DNA of 56,492 nucleotides. It comes from Elusimicrobiota bacterium. Lineage in GTDB: Bacteria > Elusimicrobiota > Elusimicrobia > UBA1565. Location: NCBI GenBank assembly GCA_003450735.1, contig DMEZ01000070.1:22997-79488 (forward strand), read 5' to 3'. The stretch's first letter is position 1. Each line of letters begins with the position of its first letter. Positions 45,701 through 48,700 of this stretch are shown in pieces. Below the pieces are notes generated by a model. It saw only the letters and a program-made list of their open reading frames with translations, did no database searches and had not been told where the DNA came from. The position numbers and the translations under genes are program-made.

Positions 45701-48700
45701 GCCCACGGTGTTGGTGGCCCCGCTCACCGGGAGGGAGGATGCGATGACCGGGTCGAAGCGGTCGAAGACCACCTGCACCGTGCTCTTATAGATCGGGCTC
45801 CCGGCCCCGAGGTCCTCGAAGTAGGGGTTGCTGCGGGCCCCGTCGTTGGTGCGCGCCCTGACTGCGAACTCGTAGACGCCGTCGTTGGGGACCTTGCTGA
45901 TGTTGGCGGAGTCGAAGACCCCGCCTCCGGTGACCCCCAGCCCATACCAGTAATAGCTGGCGCCGGCGGAGAGCACGGCCGGCATCCACTTGTCTTCCTC
46001 CGTCTTGTTCGTCCAGGACTCCGACATGATCTGCAGGTTCTCGTCCCACCACTTCGTGGGCGGGTTGTTGGTGCCGTTGCCGTAGTAGGCGATGCGCACG
46101 TCCGCCGCGGCCACGGTGGTCTGCCACACCTTGTTGAACCCCACGCCGCCCGCGAGCCAGTCGAAGCCGTAGCTGGAGCCGGGCTTGGGGGTCGTCATGG
46201 TCGCGGTAGCCAGGGTGACGTAGAAGGTCCCGTTCGGGGCCAGGGTCGTGGTCGCGTAGTAGCCCGAGGCCGGGTTCGAGAGGACCATGTGGTAGGCCCC
46301 GGGCTGGGCGGCGGTCGAGACCACGACGTAGGCGGTGAGGTTGGCGGTGTCGTTGTAGTTCATGGACGACACCCAGATCTGGTCCTCGACGAGGCCGTCC
46401 GCGGCGCGCATGAACCTGAGGGAGACCGTGTTCGTGCTGGGCAGGACGGTCTGGTCGAACTTCTGCGTCCAGTTCATCAGGTTCGCGCCCGTGAGGGTGA
46501 GGGTGCAGTTGAGCTTGTCCGTGCCGTTGCTCTGGTTGAGCGCGCCGCAGGAGAAGAAGGGCCCGGGGGTGGTGTCGCGGAAGGAGGAGAGGGTGGGCGC
46601 CGGGATGTTCATCGTCCGGATGACGTCGCCGCTGCCCTTCCCGTCCTTGTCGTAGCGGACGGGATATTCCTGGCCGTCGGGCATGGCGAGGCGGAGGTCG
46701 TAGTCGTAGCCGGGGTTCGTGAAGGTGCTCAGGTTGACCGTCCCCCGGAACGAGGCGGCGCCGACGTAGGTGAAGGAGCTCGTGATCTCGCTCTGGGTCT
46801 CGCTGGCCTTCAGGACGCTGAACGCGGCCAAGCTGTAGGCGGCGGCCGGGCCGGGGTCGTAGTCGATGCGGAAGTTCCCCAGGTTGCCCCCCGTGAAGGT
46901 CAGGTCGTAGGTGGGCCGGAGCAGGTACGCCGGGACCGTCCCCACGCCGGCGAGGGTGATGGTCTCCGTCGTGAAGGCGGCGACGAAGGACGGGGCGGCG
47001 AAGGTGGAGGTGATGATCTTGTCGAAGCGCACGTAGTTGCCCTCGCGCCAGACGATGGGCAGGGGCATGGGCGCCTCGCCGTAGGTCGGCAGCTTGGGGT
47101 GGTCGATGCTGCCGAACATGCTGCCGTCGGGCGCGGGGGGCTCGGTGCCCTTGCGCCAGAAGAGGTGGTGCGTGAGGCCGTTGGCGACGGCGTTGAACTG
47201 CCCCGTCACGGAGGCGGGGAAGACGGCGTAGTGCAGGCCCGCCGTGCTCGCGTAGGCCACGTAGACGTCGTAGCCGGCGTACTGGTTGCCCGCGGGGTAG
47301 TTGCGCCGGACCACGGCCGCGCTCGGCTGGCCCATGGGGTGCTCGTAGTCGCCGGTGTTGATGGGCGTGCGGGTGGTCGGCGTGCAGCCGTCCGCCACGG
47401 TGCACTTGCCGTTGATGGTCGCGGCCCAGGAAGCCAGGAAGGTGGTGTCCAGATAGGGGGTGGCGGCCCGGTTGGCCCAGAGGAAGGTGCCGGTGGCCAG
47501 GTGGCGGTTGTAGCGCAGGGAGCCCGAGGAGTCCGTCCAGAAGAAGTGGACCACGCCGGTGGAGGGCTCGGGCACCATGACCGCCCCGCCGATCCTCTCG
47601 CGCTGCGCGGGGAGCAGGCCGACGGAGGAGTAGCCGCTGTTGCACCCGCCCGTGCCGCCCACGCCCATCCAACTGCAGGCGGGGGTCAACAGGGCGCCCC
47701 CGGCGGTCTGCAGGCCCGCCGCGGGCAGCGCCGTGTCGACCGCGCGCCCCCAGTTGGTGTTGTTCAGGCGGTAGATGAACTCGCCGCCTATGATGTCGTT
47801 GCTCGTGTTGTTGTTGATGCCCGTGTTCGGCAGGCGCCAGGCCACCAGGGTCCTGGGGTAGAGGGTCGCCGCGCCGGCCTTGTTCACGATGGGGACCGCC
47901 ACGGGCAGGGTGAGCGAGTCGTTGGCGGTGTTGCCCGAGTCGTACTGCTCGATGCCCGCGCCGCACATGCAGACGGTCCAGACGTTGGGGGTGTCGGGGA
48001 CGAGGTAGTCGGAGAGGTCGTCCTTGATGTTGGTGATGCCCACGAGGGCCGGCATGTGGTCGCCCGCGCTGTGGCGCGCGTCCGAGAAGACGGAGACGTA
48101 GCCGTTGGTCACCCCCGTGCCGCTGGAGTAGGAGATGGCGATGGACTTGGACGGGATGGGGTCGATGAGCCCCACCCCTCTGCCGCAGCCGTCGGCCTCG
48201 CTGACCTGGCAGTTGAGGCGGCCGTTCTCGGTGATCTTCATGCGCTGGCGCTTGATGCCCAAAGCGTCCCAGGTGATGGTGCCCGTCGAGGTCAGCATGC
48301 CGCGGCGGATGAACACCTTGTTGCCGCTCGAGTCGTCGCCCTCGTCCGTCGTGGTCTGTCCCGAGGCGTTGACGTCGATGCCGCCGTCCGGGGCCGCCGC
48401 GTACACCCAGTGGGTGTTGTCGTTCTTCTGGTAGTAGAAGACGCTGCCGGTGCCGGCCGCGGCGTCCGGGGCGAGCATCATGTAGGGGAAGACCTCCTGC
48501 GCGGCCGACCACTCCATCCCGTCCTTGGACCAGCGCCAGGCCATGCGGTCGGGGTTCACGTCCTTATAGAAGACCCAGTAGCCCCAGCCGGGGATGAAGA
48601 CGGTGTTCCTCGTGCCCGACCAGGCCACGGTCACGCCGGCGCCGTAGGCGATGGTGCGCTGGGCCGCGCGGCCCAGGGAGACGAGCGCCGCCCCCAGGGC

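Noticed and set aside
23060..45770. Possible CRISPR or satellite-type DNA repeat
   Set aside because: Repeats are long, diverged and in frame as protein modules; there are no short identical direct repeats with uniform spacers.
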